This document shows positions 24,789 to 34,078 of a DNA stretch of 64,000 bases, piece after piece. Location of the stretch: assembly GCA_947303715.1 (NCBI GenBank), contig CAMYYY010000003.1, positions 1-64,000 on the forward strand. The letters are read 5' to 3'. Position numbers and translations under genes: made by a program. The DNA is from an uncultured Bacteroidales bacterium. Its GTDB lineage: Bacteria > Bacteroidota > Bacteroidia > Bacteroidales > Bacteroidaceae. The first letter of the stretch is position 1. Every line of letters starts with the position of its first letter. The notes below the pieces were generated by a model, which did no database searches, was not told the origin of the DNA, and was given only the letters and a program-made list of their open reading frames with translations.

Positions 24789-27700
24789 GTGAAGTTGCGT
24801 CCGAAAACAAGCCTTGAGGGTGGCATCGCAGGATGGGTGCGCTCGTCAATCCGGCAGAACAGGCTGGTGCTCATTGTAGTGGCCGTGCTGGTGGGTGCCG
24901 GAGCGTACGGGCTTGTTCGGATGAACAAGAACGAGTTTCCCTCGTTCGTCATCAAGCAGGGGCTTGTGGCTGGCGTCTATCCCGGCGCTACGGCTGCCGA
25001 GGTGGAAGAACAGCTGACGAAACCGCTCGAGGAGATGCTGATGGCCTACGAGGAGGTGGACCGCGAAAGCCTAAGCAGCGTTACCAAGGACGGTATCTGC
25101 TATATCTATGCGGACCTTACTTGCAGCCAAGACAAGAAGGACGAGGTGTGGAGCAAGATCAAGCTCGGCTTGCAGACGCGCCGTGCCACCCTGCCTGCCG
25201 GCGTGTTGGCGGTGGCTGTACTGGACGACTTCAGCAGCGTCACCTCCATGCTCATCGCCATCGAGAGCGACGACAAGGGTTATGCCGAGCTACAAGCTAT
25301 AGCGGAATGGCTCTCTGAGCGCCTTCGTACGCTGCCGGCATTGGCAAGCGTTTCCATCCTCGGTGCGCAGGAAGAGGAGATAGCTGTCACCATCGACAGA
25401 GAGCGTATGTCGGCGTATGGGTTAAATCCCGCTACGCTGATGCTCAATTACCAGACGTCGGCCTTAGGTATTCCAGCGGGTACTTTCAGCGCAGGATATA
25501 CGAACGCCCCCATTCATGTACATAGCACGGTGAGCAGTGAACGTGAAGTGGCTGAAAAGATTGTCTGGAGTGATCCGTCGGGAGGTGTGGTGCGGCTGAA
25601 GGACATCGCCCACATCGAGCGTCGCGTCAAGGAGCCCGAGCAGTTCGTTTCCTACAACGGGCATACCTGTCTGGTGCTGAATATCGTGATGCGTCCGGGC
25701 AACAACATCGTTCGCTTCGGACATGATATTGAGCGCTTGTTGGATGACTATATGACGGAGTTGCCCCAGAGCGTTGTGCTGAGTCGCGTCAGCGACCAGC
25801 CGCGCGTCGTGGAAGACTCGGTCTATTCGTTCCTCACCGACCTGCTTATCTCCATGCTGGTGGTTATCGCCGTCATGCTGCTGCTGTTCCCTCTCAAGTC
25901 AGCCCTTATCGCCAGCTCCGGTCTGCCCGTCATCACGGCAATCACCATAGCCATCATGTACTTTACGGGCATGGAACTCAATACGGTGACGTTGGCCTCG
26001 CTCATTGTGGTGTTGGGTATGATTGTCGATGATTCCATCATCACCATGGATGGCTATATGGTCAAGCTGGGGCATGGGATGGAACGTGTCGATGCTGCCT
26101 GTGCCAGCGCCAAGGAACTCTTCGTGCCCACTTTCACGGCTACGCTGGCCATCAGCCTCATGTTCTTCCCGGCTAAATACGTCATCACGGGCTATCTGGG
26201 CGATTTCATTAAGCTGTTCCCCTGGGTGATAGCCATCGCGCTGATGATGTCCATCGTCTATGCCGTTACCGTCGTTCCCATTTTGGAGACACATTTCATC
26301 GGCGAGGCCTCAAACTCCCAACGAAATGTCATCAGCCGTATGCAGCAGCGGCTCTTCCGTACCATTGACAAGGTTTATGCCCGAGCTCAGGCCTTCTGCT
26401 TCCGCCGTCCGGCGCTGACGCTGGGTATGGGCCTCGTTGCCGTAGCTTTAGGTGTGTGGATGTTCCTGCATACCAATATTCAGATGATGCCGCTGGCCGC
26501 CCGAGACCACTTCGTGGTGGAGATGGAGGTGCAGGGAGGTGCAGGCACCAGTCGCACGCAGCAACTCTCTGATTCGTTGCAGCACTTGATGCTGCAGGAT
26601 GCCCGAGTGGTCTCCTGTACGGCTTTTACGGGTACGGGCGCACCTCGTTTCAATGCTACTTATACACCCATTCTGCCTTCGTCGGCTACGGCGCAGATTA
26701 TAGTTAAGACTACCTCGACATTGGCTACGGAGGCCTTGTTGCGTAAATTCGAACGGCAATATGAACACGTCTTTCCCGATGCCCTCATCCGCTTTAAGCA
26801 GATGGACTATCAGGCTGTGGTAGCCCCTATGGAGGTAACTCTCAAAGGGTCTGATCGTGAAACACTGGTGGCGGCTGCGGACAGCATCCGTGCCTATATG
26901 GCTTCACTCACGGAGTTGAAATGGGTGCACAGCGATTGTGCCGACTTCCGTCCTACGGTGGAGGTGACGCTTGACGATGACGAGGCTTCGCGCCTCGGTG
27001 TGAACAAGGGGACACTGGCGTTGGCGCTAGCGGGCTCGTTCGGCGGACAATCCATTGCTACGCTCTGGGAGGGAGATACAAAGGTACCCGTGCGTCTCTA
27101 CAACGAAGGCATAGGCGAGGGCATGGACTACGAAACGGTGTCCAATCAGCTTATCCCCACGGCTCTGCCAGGTATCAGCGTGCCGCTGCGTCAGGTAGCC
27201 GAAGTGCAGCCCGACTGGCAGCCTGTCCAGTTGGGGCGTGCGTCCAGTATGCCTTCGGTGACCATCCGAGCCGACATGAAGAATGGACAGAGCCAGCCCG
27301 CAGCCATGAAGAAGGTGAAGCAGTATGTGCAGGAACGCGTCGTACCCATCTTGCCCGAAGGCACGAAGGTCGTTTATGGCGGTCTTTCGGCTATGAATAA
27401 GATGGTTCTCCCCGAGATTGTTTTGGCGTTTATTGCGGCGGTAGCGGTATTGTTTATCTTCCTGCTGTTTCATTTCAAGAAAGTATCGGTGGCGCTGCTG
27501 ACGATGGCGATGAGCATGCTCTGCTTGTTTGGTGCTTCGATTGGTCTCTGGGTGTTCCGGCTTGATTTTGGCATGACGGCCGTGCTGGGGCTTATCAGCC
27601 TGGTGGGAATCATTGTCCGTAATGGTATCCTAATGTACGAATATGCCGAGAAACAACGCTTTGAGCAAGGCGTCGATGTGAAGACGGCTGCTATGGAGGC

Positions 27701-27902
27701 TGGTAAGCGGCGCATGACACCTATCTTCCTTACCTCATGTACCACGGCTCTCGGCGTGCTGCCCATGGTGATTCGCGGCGATTTGCTCTGGCAGCCGATG
27801 GGGGTGGTTATTTGCTTTGGTACGCTTCTCTCCATTGTGCTTATTGTCCTCATTATGCCCGTCTCCTATTGGCAACTGTTTAAAATGAAGAATGAAAAAT
27901 GA
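24789..27902 (+). CDS. RND efflux pump, inner membrane transporter
   Basis: A 1037-residue proton-driven RND pump of the AcrB/hydrophobe type. It has the expected 12 helices in two halves, separated by large periplasmic loops. The proton-relay Asp pair of helix 4 is in 'MIVDDSIITMDGYM'. The start is GTG at 24789. It works with the fusion protein upstream and the outer membrane factor downstream; the substrate is not evident (drug, lipid or metabolite). The C-terminus ends in 'FKMKNEK', encoded by an 'aatgaagaatgaaaaatgaa' repeat that runs into the spacer, so the end of the gene may have been shaped by a repeat. Confidence 0.92.
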   Translation: MKLRPKTSLEGGIAGWVRSSIRQNRLVLIVVAVLVGAGAYGLVRMNKNEFPSFVIKQGLVAGVYPGATAAEVEEQLTKPLEEMLMAYEEVDRESLSSVTKDGICYIYADLTCSQDKKDEVWSKIKLGLQTRRATLPAGVLAVAVLDDFSSVTSMLIAIESDDKGYAELQAIAEWLSERLRTLPALASVSILGAQEEEIAVTIDRERMSAYGLNPATLMLNYQTSALGIPAGTFSAGYTNAPIHVHSTVSSEREVAEKIVWSDPSGGVVRLKDIAHIERRVKEPEQFVSYNGHTCLVLNIVMRPGNNIVRFGHDIERLLDDYMTELPQSVVLSRVSDQPRVVEDSVYSFLTDLLISMLVVIAVMLLLFPLKSALIASSGLPVITAITIAIMYFTGMELNTVTLASLIVVLGMIVDDSIITMDGYMVKLGHGMERVDAACASAKELFVPTFTATLAISLMFFPAKYVITGYLGDFIKLFPWVIAIALMMSIVYAVTVVPILETHFIGEASNSQRNVISRMQQRLFRTIDKVYARAQAFCFRRPALTLGMGLVAVALGVWMFLHTNIQMMPLAARDHFVVEMEVQGGAGTSRTQQLSDSLQHLMLQDARVVSCTAFTGTGAPRFNATYTPILPSSATAQIIVKTTSTLATEALLRKFERQYEHVFPDALIRFKQMDYQAVVAPMEVTLKGSDRETLVAAADSIRAYMASLTELKWVHSDCADFRPTVEVTLDDDEASRLGVNKGTLALALAGSFGGQSIATLWEGDTKVPVRLYNEGIGEGMDYETVSNQLIPTALPGISVPLRQVAEVQPDWQPVQLGRASSMPSVTIRADMKNGQSQPAAMKKVKQYVQERVVPILPEGTKVVYGGLSAMNKMVLPEIVLAFIAAVAVLFIFLLFHFKKVSVALLTMAMSMLCLFGASIGLWVFRLDFGMTAVLGLISLVGIIVRNGILMYEYAEKQRFEQGVDVKTAAMEAGKRRMTPIFLTSCTTALGVLPMVIRGDLLWQPMGVVICFGTLLSIVLIVLIMPVSYWQLFKMKNEK

Positions 27903-27914
27903 AGAATAGGATGT

Positions 27915-28095
27915 CTTTTAGGAGTTCAGTAGTTCAGGAGTTGCAGGAGTTCAGACTAATGTCTTGTATGCAGCATCCTAAACTTTTGACTTCGCCTTCT
28001 CTTGTCACGACTCGGCAAAACGAGCAAGCTCTTTTGCTCTCGCTGCTCCAAGATTTGTCTGCAACTCCTGAACTCCTACAACTCCTGAACTCCAG
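27915..28095. repeat. GGAGTTCA inverted-arm element, copy 2, with a nested repeat
   Basis: Arms of 'ggagttca' and 'tgaactcc' enclose a core starting 'aatgtcttgtatgcagcatc'. A second repeat (28004-28050, inverted copy of 17718-17765) is nested within the core. The region lies between the pump gene and the outer membrane factor gene and is read through by the tracked ORF. Confidence 0.75.
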
Positions 28096-28114
28096 AATAA
28101 AAAAGAAGAATAGA

Positions 28115-29515
28115 GTGATTATTAGGAGAGTAGGACTGCTATTTTTTTTCTTTGTCCATTGTGCATTAGCGGGTGCCCAATCCTTGTCCCTTTCGCTTGA
28201 GGATTGTCTGACTATGGCTCAGCAGGGTAGTGTGACACAGCAGAATGCCCGCCTTGGTATCCTTGCTGCTCAAGCACAGCGTGGCGAGGCGCAAACGTTG
28301 TGGTTCCCTAATGTTCAAGCACGGGCATTGGGCTTTCAGGCTTTCAGCCCCCTGCTGACTATCGGACTGAGCGATGTTCTCGGCTATTCCGATGGCGCGA
28401 ATATGCTGCGCTACTATTTGGAAACGCAAGGAAATCTTTACGGTATCAATACTTCCTACGCCTCCCTTCTGAACGGCTATACTACTGCGCTTACCCTTAC
28501 CCAACCGCTCTATGCGGGGGGACGTATTGTCAATGGAAATCGTCTGGCGGCGCTTGGCGTGGAGGCGGCAACGCTGAAGGCTAACGTGGCCGTACGTGAT
28601 AATCGTCTCTCGGTGGGACAGAAGTATTGGCTTGTGGTTTCGCTGGAGGATAAGCAGCAGGTGTTGGATGCGGGTCTGCAACTACTCGATACCCTTATGC
28701 GCGATGTGCGCTCGGCGATGGATGCAGGGTTAGCCCTGACGTCTGACCTTATGCAGGTGCAGTTGCGACGTGATGAGTTGATTAGTGATAGCCTGCGTCT
28801 TGCCAGCGGCCTACGCCTCGCCCGGCAGGATCTGCTGAATACCATTGGAGACCCACCTCCTACCCCCTCCCGTGAGGGAGGGGAGGCTCTCCCCCTTGCG
28901 GGGGAGCGGGGAGAGGGTCTTGTCCTCACTACACGACTTACTGATTTGGAAGCGCCAGAGCAGTATTATGTGCCTGAGGAAGATGCTGCTGCACGTGCAG
29001 ATGAAGCGCAGCTGCTTTGGCTTCAAGTGAAGGCCAAGCAGTTGGAACGTCGGATGGTTTTGGGTGAAGCCTTGCCCGAGGTGGGATTGGGAGTCACATA
29101 CGGCTATGGACGTATGCTATCGAATTCTCCACGTAGTAATGGCTTAGTGTTTGCCACTGTCAGCGTGCCGATAACGGATTGGGCAAAGACCTCGCGAAAG
29201 ACGCGGCGTGTGGGCTACGAGATGCAGCAGGCCGAGAACGAGCAGGCCTATTTATCTGAACAGCTCGTACTGCGTGTTCGTCAGGCATGGGAAGAGCTTG
29301 TTCTCTGCTGGCAGCAACTGACGGTGGCTGAACGTTCGGTGGAAACGGCCCACACCTTGTTTTTCCAGTTGGAGCGTAGCCATGCCGCGGGGATGACAAC
29401 TACGGCCGAACTCCTGCAAGCTGAACTGACTCTTCGCTCAGCGCAGAATACGCTTGCCGACCGCCGCATCGCCTACGCAGAAGCGCTCTCACGCTACCGC
29501 GTTCTGACGGAATAA
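28115..29515 (+). CDS. TolC-family outer membrane efflux protein
   Basis: The outer membrane channel of the pump. I start at GTG 28115 (codon 73 of the tracked ORF) because the upstream part is translated repeat sequence, and from here there is a normal signal peptide ending in 'HCALAGAQS'. The mature protein shows two OEP repeats with long coiled-coil helices and 'LTQPLYAGGRIVNGNRLAA'. About 25 residues ('PPPTPSREGGEALPLAGERG') near the middle come from the GC-rich palindromic element, between helical segments. Length without the insert, about 440 residues, is normal. A hairpin array follows the stop. Confidence 0.88.
   Translation: MIIRRVGLLFFFFVHCALAGAQSLSLSLEDCLTMAQQGSVTQQNARLGILAAQAQRGEAQTLWFPNVQARALGFQAFSPLLTIGLSDVLGYSDGANMLRYYLETQGNLYGINTSYASLLNGYTTALTLTQPLYAGGRIVNGNRLAALGVEAATLKANVAVRDNRLSVGQKYWLVVSLEDKQQVLDAGLQLLDTLMRDVRSAMDAGLALTSDLMQVQLRRDELISDSLRLASGLRLARQDLLNTIGDPPPTPSREGGEALPLAGERGEGLVLTTRLTDLEAPEQYYVPEEDAAARADEAQLLWLQVKAKQLERRMVLGEALPEVGLGVTYGYGRMLSNSPRSNGLVFATVSVPITDWAKTSRKTRRVGYEMQQAENEQAYLSEQLVLRVRQAWEELVLCWQQLTVAERSVETAHTLFFQLERSHAAGMTTTAELLQAELTLRSAQNTLADRRIAYAEALSRYRVLTE
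28847..28920. repeat. GC-rich palindromic element in frame (TolC-like gene)
   Basis: 'ggagacccacctcc' to 'cggggagagggtct' with two internal palindromes; nearly the same layout as the copy in the antiporter gene. Confidence 0.85.
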
Positions 29516-29535
29516 AGAATCATTGACAAAAACTT

Positions 29536-29600
29536 AATTCCAAGCACATGGATTATCGAATCCACGTGCTTGGAATTCTTTTTTCACGTGCTTGGAATTG
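29536..29600. terminator. 22-bp dyad array, probable terminator
   Basis: Three related dyads (TCCA/TGGA arms, 6-nt interior 'agcaca' or 'cgtgct') are centred at 29545.5, 29567.5 and 29589.5, exactly 22 bp apart. The first two also pair with each other as a 19-bp hairpin, followed by 'cttttttc', so it can terminate the efflux operon. It lies between that gene and argH. Confidence 0.7.
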
Positions 29601-29644
29601 AAATAAGCTCAAATCTATTTTTGATTAGCGAGAACTCTGTGTCC

Positions 29645-30940
29645 TTATAGATGGAATGGGGCGATGACTTCGTCGAACTTGCGGCGGATGGCATCGGTGC
29701 AGAGGTTGCCAATGGAGCCTTCGTGGGTGTGGTTGACGGTGCGCGTGGGACGGTAGGTTCCATCCTGCACGGCATGGCCGACGGTTTTGTAGGCTTCACG
29801 GAAGGGGGTGCCAGAGAGGACGAGGCGGTTGACATCCTCGACCGTGAAGAGGTAGTCGTAGCGGGAATCGTCAAGAATATCGCGACGGACACGGATATGC
29901 TGCAGCATGAAATCGCAGATTTGCAGACAGCCGGAAATCTGGCCAAAGGCGGGGAAGAGAACATCCTTGAGGAGCTGGAAGTCGCGCTGGTAGCCGAGGG
30001 GGAGGTTGGTGGTCATAAGGGCAACCTCGTTAGGGAGGCTCTGCAGACGGTTGCACTTGGCGCGCATAATCTCAAAGACGTCGGGATTCTTCTTGTGAGG
30101 CATGATGCTGCTGCCCGTAGTGAGCTCGTCAGGGAAGGAGATAAAGGCGAAGTTCTGACACATAAAGAGACAGACATCCATGGCGAAACGCCCGAGGGTA
30201 GCTGCGATGGCGCTGAGAGCGGCAGCGATAGCGCGTTCGGTCTTTCCGCGGCTCATCTGGGCAGCAACGACGTTGTAGTGGAGCGTGGAGAACTCCAGCA
30301 GCTCAGTTGTCATCGTGCGGTTGAGAGGGAATGACGAGCCGTAGCCGGCGGCGCTACCCAGCGGGTTTTGGTCGGCTATGGCGTAGGCGGCAGCAAGCAG
30401 ACGCAGATCGTCAACGAGCGTCTCGGCGTAGGCACCAAACCAGAGGCCAAACGATGAGGGCATGGCCACCTGCAGATGGGTATAGCCTGGCATAAGGATG
30501 TCCTTGTACTGCTCGCTGAGGGCTTGCAAACGCTCGAAGAGGGTAGCTACATCACGGGCAGTCTCGCGCAGCTTATCGCGGAAAAAGAGCTTAAGGTCGA
30601 CTAATACCTGGTCGTTACGGCTACGGCCAGAGTGAATCTTCTTGCCGATGTCGCCCAAACGCTGAGTAAGCAGTTGTTCCACCTCGCTGTGGACGTCCTC
30701 GACGCCTTCCTCGATGGTAAAGCGTCCGGCATCAATATCATCGAGGATGTTCTGCAGCCCATTGAGCAGTAAGGGCAGTTCGTCTTTGCCGAGCAGTCCA
30801 ATGGATTCCAGCATTCGGATGTGGGCCATGGAGCCGAGCACGTCGTAGCGTGCCAGCTGCAAGTCCAAATCACGGTCGTTACCTACAGTAAAGTTCTCTA
30901 TCAGTTTGTCAGGCTCGTAGCCTTTGTCCCAAAGCTTCAT
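29645..30940 (-). CDS. argH: Argininosuccinate lyase
   Basis: Cleaves argininosuccinate to arginine and fumarate, the last step of arginine synthesis. The superfamily signature 'GSSIMPHKKNPD' is present, as are 'HSGRSRNDQV' and 'GYTHLQVAMPSSFG'. The 431 residues are slightly shorter than many ArgH. It is the last gene of the arginine cluster, 337 bp after argE; that gap is a tandem duplication that copied the argH start region. Transcription may continue from argE or begin in the gap; I see no standard promoter there. Confidence 0.94.
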   Translation of the reverse strand: MKLWDKGYEPDKLIENFTVGNDRDLDLQLARYDVLGSMAHIRMLESIGLLGKDELPLLLNGLQNILDDIDAGRFTIEEGVEDVHSEVEQLLTQRLGDIGKKIHSGRSRNDQVLVDLKLFFRDKLRETARDVATLFERLQALSEQYKDILMPGYTHLQVAMPSSFGLWFGAYAETLVDDLRLLAAAYAIADQNPLGSAAGYGSSFPLNRTMTTELLEFSTLHYNVVAAQMSRGKTERAIAAALSAIAATLGRFAMDVCLFMCQNFAFISFPDELTTGSSIMPHKKNPDVFEIMRAKCNRLQSLPNEVALMTTNLPLGYQRDFQLLKDVLFPAFGQISGCLQICDFMLQHIRVRRDILDDSRYDYLFTVEDVNRLVLSGTPFREAYKTVGHAVQDGTYRPTRTVNHTHEGSIGNLCTDAIRRKFDEVIAPFHL

Positions 30941-31262
30941 TAAAATTAAGAATTAAGAATTAAAAATTTTGTCTGCGACGCTACACGAATAATCGCGAAT
31001 TAATCATTAATAATATATTTGTGAATAATTCGTGTCCAATCGTGGCTATTCGTGTTACACCGTAGGTAATAGAAAACATTTCTATCAGTTTGTCAGGCTC
31101 GTAGCCTTTGTCCCAAAGCTTCATTAAGAATTAAGAATTAAAAATTAAAAATTTAGTCTGCGACGCTACACGAATAATCGCGAATTAACCATTAATAATA
31201 TATTTGTGAATAATTCATGTCCATTTGTGGCTATTCGTGTTACACCGTAGGTAATAGAAAAT
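30898..31262. repeat. Tandem duplication (184-bp unit) including the argH start
   Basis: The unit contains the first 14 codons of argH, 'aagaattaa' repeats and a 'gcgacgctacacgaat' ... 'attcgtgttacaccgtagg' element. It occurs twice with a 184-bp offset (for example 'tcagtttgtcaggctcg' at 30901 and 31085). The upstream copy leaves a dead argH start with ATG at 31122-31124. A third copy of the CACGAAT element alone lies at 47211-47330. No gene lies in this gap. Confidence 0.85.
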
Positions 31263-31277
31263 GTATTTTCTTCATAA

Positions 31278-32315
31278 CTATAGATTGATGTCCTCCAAAA
31301 GGGCAATGTAGGTTTTTATTCCGTTTTCGATTTCGCTGAGGAGGATGTATTCATCAGCGGTGTGGGAGCGGGCGGAATCGCCGGGGCCAATCTTCAGCGT
31401 GGTGAAGGCAGGGAGTACCGTCTGGTTGCTGGTAGTGGGAGAGCCGTAGGGGGTAAGGCCGAGGCTGAGACCGCGCTGAACGATGGGGTGGGCGAGGGGA
31501 ATGTGGGAACTGCTGTGTCGTAGCGAACGGGGCACGACATCGCAGCGGACGTGCGCCTGTATTTCGGCAAGGATTTCGGGGTTGGTATACATGCCGTTGG
31601 GACGGACATCGACGACGAAAGAGCAGGTGTCGGGCACGACATTATGCTGCGTGCCGCACTGGATCATGGTGACGGTCATCTTAACCTCGCCGAGGTAGTC
31701 GGACGTTTTGGGGAATCGGTAAGTGCGGAACCAATTGATATCCTCAATAGCCTCGTAGAGCGCATTGACGCCCTCGCCCCTTGCAGCGTGTCCGCTGCGG
31801 CCGTGAGCGGTGCAGTCAAGCACCATCAGTCCGCGTTCGGCTACCGCCATCTGCATCTGCGTAGGTTCGCCGATGATGCCGAGGTCGAAGGGGCCTATGT
31901 CGTCGAGGATGCTCTCGATGCCTCCCTGTCCACAGACCTCTTCTTCGGCCGTGGCGCAATAGATGAAACGACAAGGCTGGGGATGCTTTGACAGTTCGAT
32001 GAATGTGGCCAGCAGAGCGATGAGCGAACCGCCGTCGTCGTTGCTGCCTAAGCCGTAAAGGCGGTCGCCTTCAATGACGGGGGTGAAAGGGTCGCGGGTA
32101 TAGCCAGCAGCAGGACGCACGGTGTCGAGGTGTGCATTGAGGAGGATGACAGGGCGGCCGTCGCCGCGTCCAGGTTGCTCCACCCACACGTTGTTGCCCT
32201 TGCGATGGACATCAAGGCCCTGTGCCTTCATCCATGCTTCCAGACAATCGCACGCTGCCGCTTCTTCACGGCTGAAGGACGGGATGGATATGAGGGATTT
32301 GAGTAAATCAATCAT
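31278..32315 (-). CDS. argE: M20 deacylase of arginine synthesis (N-acyl-ornithine/citrulline deacylase)
   Basis: A zinc-dependent M20 amidohydrolase of 345 residues. Metal-binding segments are 'LLNAHLDTVRP' and 'CATAEEEVCGQGG', with the catalytic Glu in the latter. In this operon it should remove the acyl group after carbamoylation, that is, from N-succinyl- or N-acetylcitrulline. The succinyl form is favoured because of the transcarbamylase Ser90 (see argF'). It overlaps argB by 8 bp. The similar DapE also hydrolyses succinyl amides, but the location argues for arginine. Confidence 0.85.
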   Translation of the reverse strand: MIDLLKSLISIPSFSREEAAACDCLEAWMKAQGLDVHRKGNNVWVEQPGRGDGRPVILLNAHLDTVRPAAGYTRDPFTPVIEGDRLYGLGSNDDGGSLIALLATFIELSKHPQPCRFIYCATAEEEVCGQGGIESILDDIGPFDLGIIGEPTQMQMAVAERGLMVLDCTAHGRSGHAARGEGVNALYEAIEDINWFRTYRFPKTSDYLGEVKMTVTMIQCGTQHNVVPDTCSFVVDVRPNGMYTNPEILAEIQAHVRCDVVPRSLRHSSSHIPLAHPIVQRGLSLGLTPYGSPTTSNQTVLPAFTTLKIGPGDSARSHTADEYILLSEIENGIKTYIALLEDINL

Positions 32316-33075
32316 TGTTTATGGTTGTGCCAGAATTGAGGTTTACTGCACTGGTGATAACGACACTGGTGACGCCGGCATCAAGGGCAGCGAAGGCATT
32401 GTGGAATTTGGGCAGCATGCCTCCTGAAAGGGTGCCATCGGCTACAAGGGCGTTGTATTGGGTGCGGTTGATGCGGGGGATGACGCTCTCCTCGTCTGCC
32501 GGATTGGATAGCACGCCCTTCTTCTCGAAACAGAAGGTGAGTGTGACATCGTAATAGGGTACTAGTCCTTTGGCTACCTCAGCAGCGATGGTGTCGGCAT
32601 TGGTATTGAGCAGTTGCCCCTTCCCGTTGTGGGTGAGTGGAGCCATTACGGGCACAAACCCTGCTTCAAGTAGCGTGTGGAGCGCCGCGCCGTTCACTTT
32701 TCGTACATCACCGGCAAAGCCGTAGTCGATGGGTACGGAGGGACGCTTGTCGCTGCGGATGCAGTCGAGGTCGGCGCCTGTCAATCCGATGGCGTTCACC
32801 CCCATGGCCTGCATGCGAGCTACGATGTTCTTGTTCACCAGTCCACCATAAACCATCGTGACGACTTCCAACATAGCCTCGTCAGTGATACGCCGCCCGT
32901 CCAGCATCTTTGTCTCGATGCCAAGCCGTGCTGCCATAGCCGTAGCCGAGCGTCCGCCGCCATGAACGAGAACCTTATGTCCTTCTACGGCAGCAAATTG
33001 CGCTAGGAATGTCCGCAGTGAAGAATCGTCCTCCACGACAGCTCCGCCGACCTTGATGACGGTTACTTTCTCCAT
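32308..33075 (-). CDS. argB: N-acylglutamate kinase
   Basis: Phosphorylates N-acetyl- or N-succinylglutamate, the second pathway step. The amino acid kinase fold is evident from 'VIKVGGAVVEDD', 'VLVHGGGRSATAMAARLGI', 'KMLDGRRITDEAMLEVVTM' and 'LLNTNADTIAAEVAK'. The 255 residues are typical. Bacteroidales relatives with an adjacent N-succinylornithine carbamoyltransferase probably act on the succinyl substrate; the sequence alone does not decide this. It is 1 bp from argF' and overlaps argE. Confidence 0.9.
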   Translation of the reverse strand: MEKVTVIKVGGAVVEDDSSLRTFLAQFAAVEGHKVLVHGGGRSATAMAARLGIETKMLDGRRITDEAMLEVVTMVYGGLVNKNIVARMQAMGVNAIGLTGADLDCIRSDKRPSVPIDYGFAGDVRKVNGAALHTLLEAGFVPVMAPLTHNGKGQLLNTNADTIAAEVAKGLVPYYDVTLTFCFEKKGVLSNPADEESVIPRINRTQYNALVADGTLSGGMLPKFHNAFAALDAGVTSVVITSAVNLNSGTTINND

Positions 33076-33076
33076 C

Positions 33077-34039
33077 CTATAGCGACTCTAACATTCGTTT
33101 AATGACTACCTGCGCAGAGATTTCGCGGTTGGCGGCTTCAGGGATGACGAGGCTCGTGGGGGCTTCGATGACATCGTCTGTGACAATCATACCGCGGCGT
33201 ACGGGCAGGCAGTGCATGAAGTGGGCGTTGTTCGTTACGGCCATATGGGCAGCGTCGATGGTCCAGCCCATATCTTTCGATAGCACTTTGCCGTAGTCCT
33301 CAGGACGGGTGACGCCTGGGCAACTCCAGTTCTTGGCATAAACGAAGTCAGCTCCTTCAAGTGCTTTCATCTGGTCGTACTCCACACAGGCTTTGCCGAC
33401 AAACTGCGGATCAAGTTCGTAGCCCTCAGGATGGGTGATGACGAAGTCGACGTCGGCGGCATTCATCCATTCGGCGAACGAGTTGGGGACTGCCTGCGGC
33501 AAGGCCTTTGGGTGGGGCGCCCATGTAAGGACAACCTTCGGACGTGCTACAGTCTTATGCTCCTCAATGGTGATGAGGTCAGCAAAGGCCTGCAGAGGGT
33601 GTACGGTCGCGGTTTCCATAGCGAATACGGGACGTCCGCTGTAACGCACGAACTGCTGCACGATGGTTTCGGCATAGTCGTAACTGCGGTCGGTGAGTCC
33701 GGCAAAGGAACGCACGCCAATGAGGTCGCAGTAAGAGCCCATGACAGGGATTGCCTCAAGAAGATGTTCACTTTTATCGCCGTCCATGATAACGCCACGC
33801 TCGGTTTCCAGTTTCCATGCGCCGGCATTCACATCCAACACAATGACGTTCATGCCCAGATTCATGGCTGCCTTCTGGGTGCTGAGACGAGTGCGAAGTG
33901 AATTGTTGAAGAAGATCATCAGCAAGGTTCTGTTCTTGCCGAGTGTGTCGAATGCGAAACGGTCTTTCTTTATTTCGTGGGCTTCCCGCAGCGCCTGCTG
34001 CAGATTGCCGAGATCCTGAACGTTGAAGAATGTTTTCAT
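33077..34039 (-). CDS. argF': N-succinylornithine carbamoyltransferase
   Basis: A transcarbamylase that carbamoylates an N-acylated ornithine. The carbamoyl-phosphate motif is the variant 'FFNNSLRTRLSTQKA' near 43-57, and 'HCLPVRRG' is near the C-terminus. In the related acetylornithine enzyme, one residue near position 90-92 sets specificity: Glu for acetyl, and small residues or Pro for succinyl. Here residue 90 is Ser ('GDKSEHLLEAIPVMG'), which favours N-succinylornithine, as in the Bacteroides fragilis enzyme. The 320 residues fit that group. Its place in an operon with all other arg steps supports a biosynthetic role. Confidence 0.88.
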   Translation of the reverse strand: MKTFFNVQDLGNLQQALREAHEIKKDRFAFDTLGKNRTLLMIFFNNSLRTRLSTQKAAMNLGMNVIVLDVNAGAWKLETERGVIMDGDKSEHLLEAIPVMGSYCDLIGVRSFAGLTDRSYDYAETIVQQFVRYSGRPVFAMETATVHPLQAFADLITIEEHKTVARPKVVLTWAPHPKALPQAVPNSFAEWMNAADVDFVITHPEGYELDPQFVGKACVEYDQMKALEGADFVYAKNWSCPGVTRPEDYGKVLSKDMGWTIDAAHMAVTNNAHFMHCLPVRRGMIVTDDVIEAPTSLVIPEAANREISAQVVIKRMLESL

Positions 34040-34078
34040 TTTTATCTATTTTCCAGTGGTGACAACGTGTAATCTCCG

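Noticed and set aside
27899-28114. Upstream 72 codons of the tracked TolC-like ORF
   Set aside because: They translate repeat sequence (GGAGTTCA element and a nested repeat), while a normal signal peptide begins at GTG 28115.
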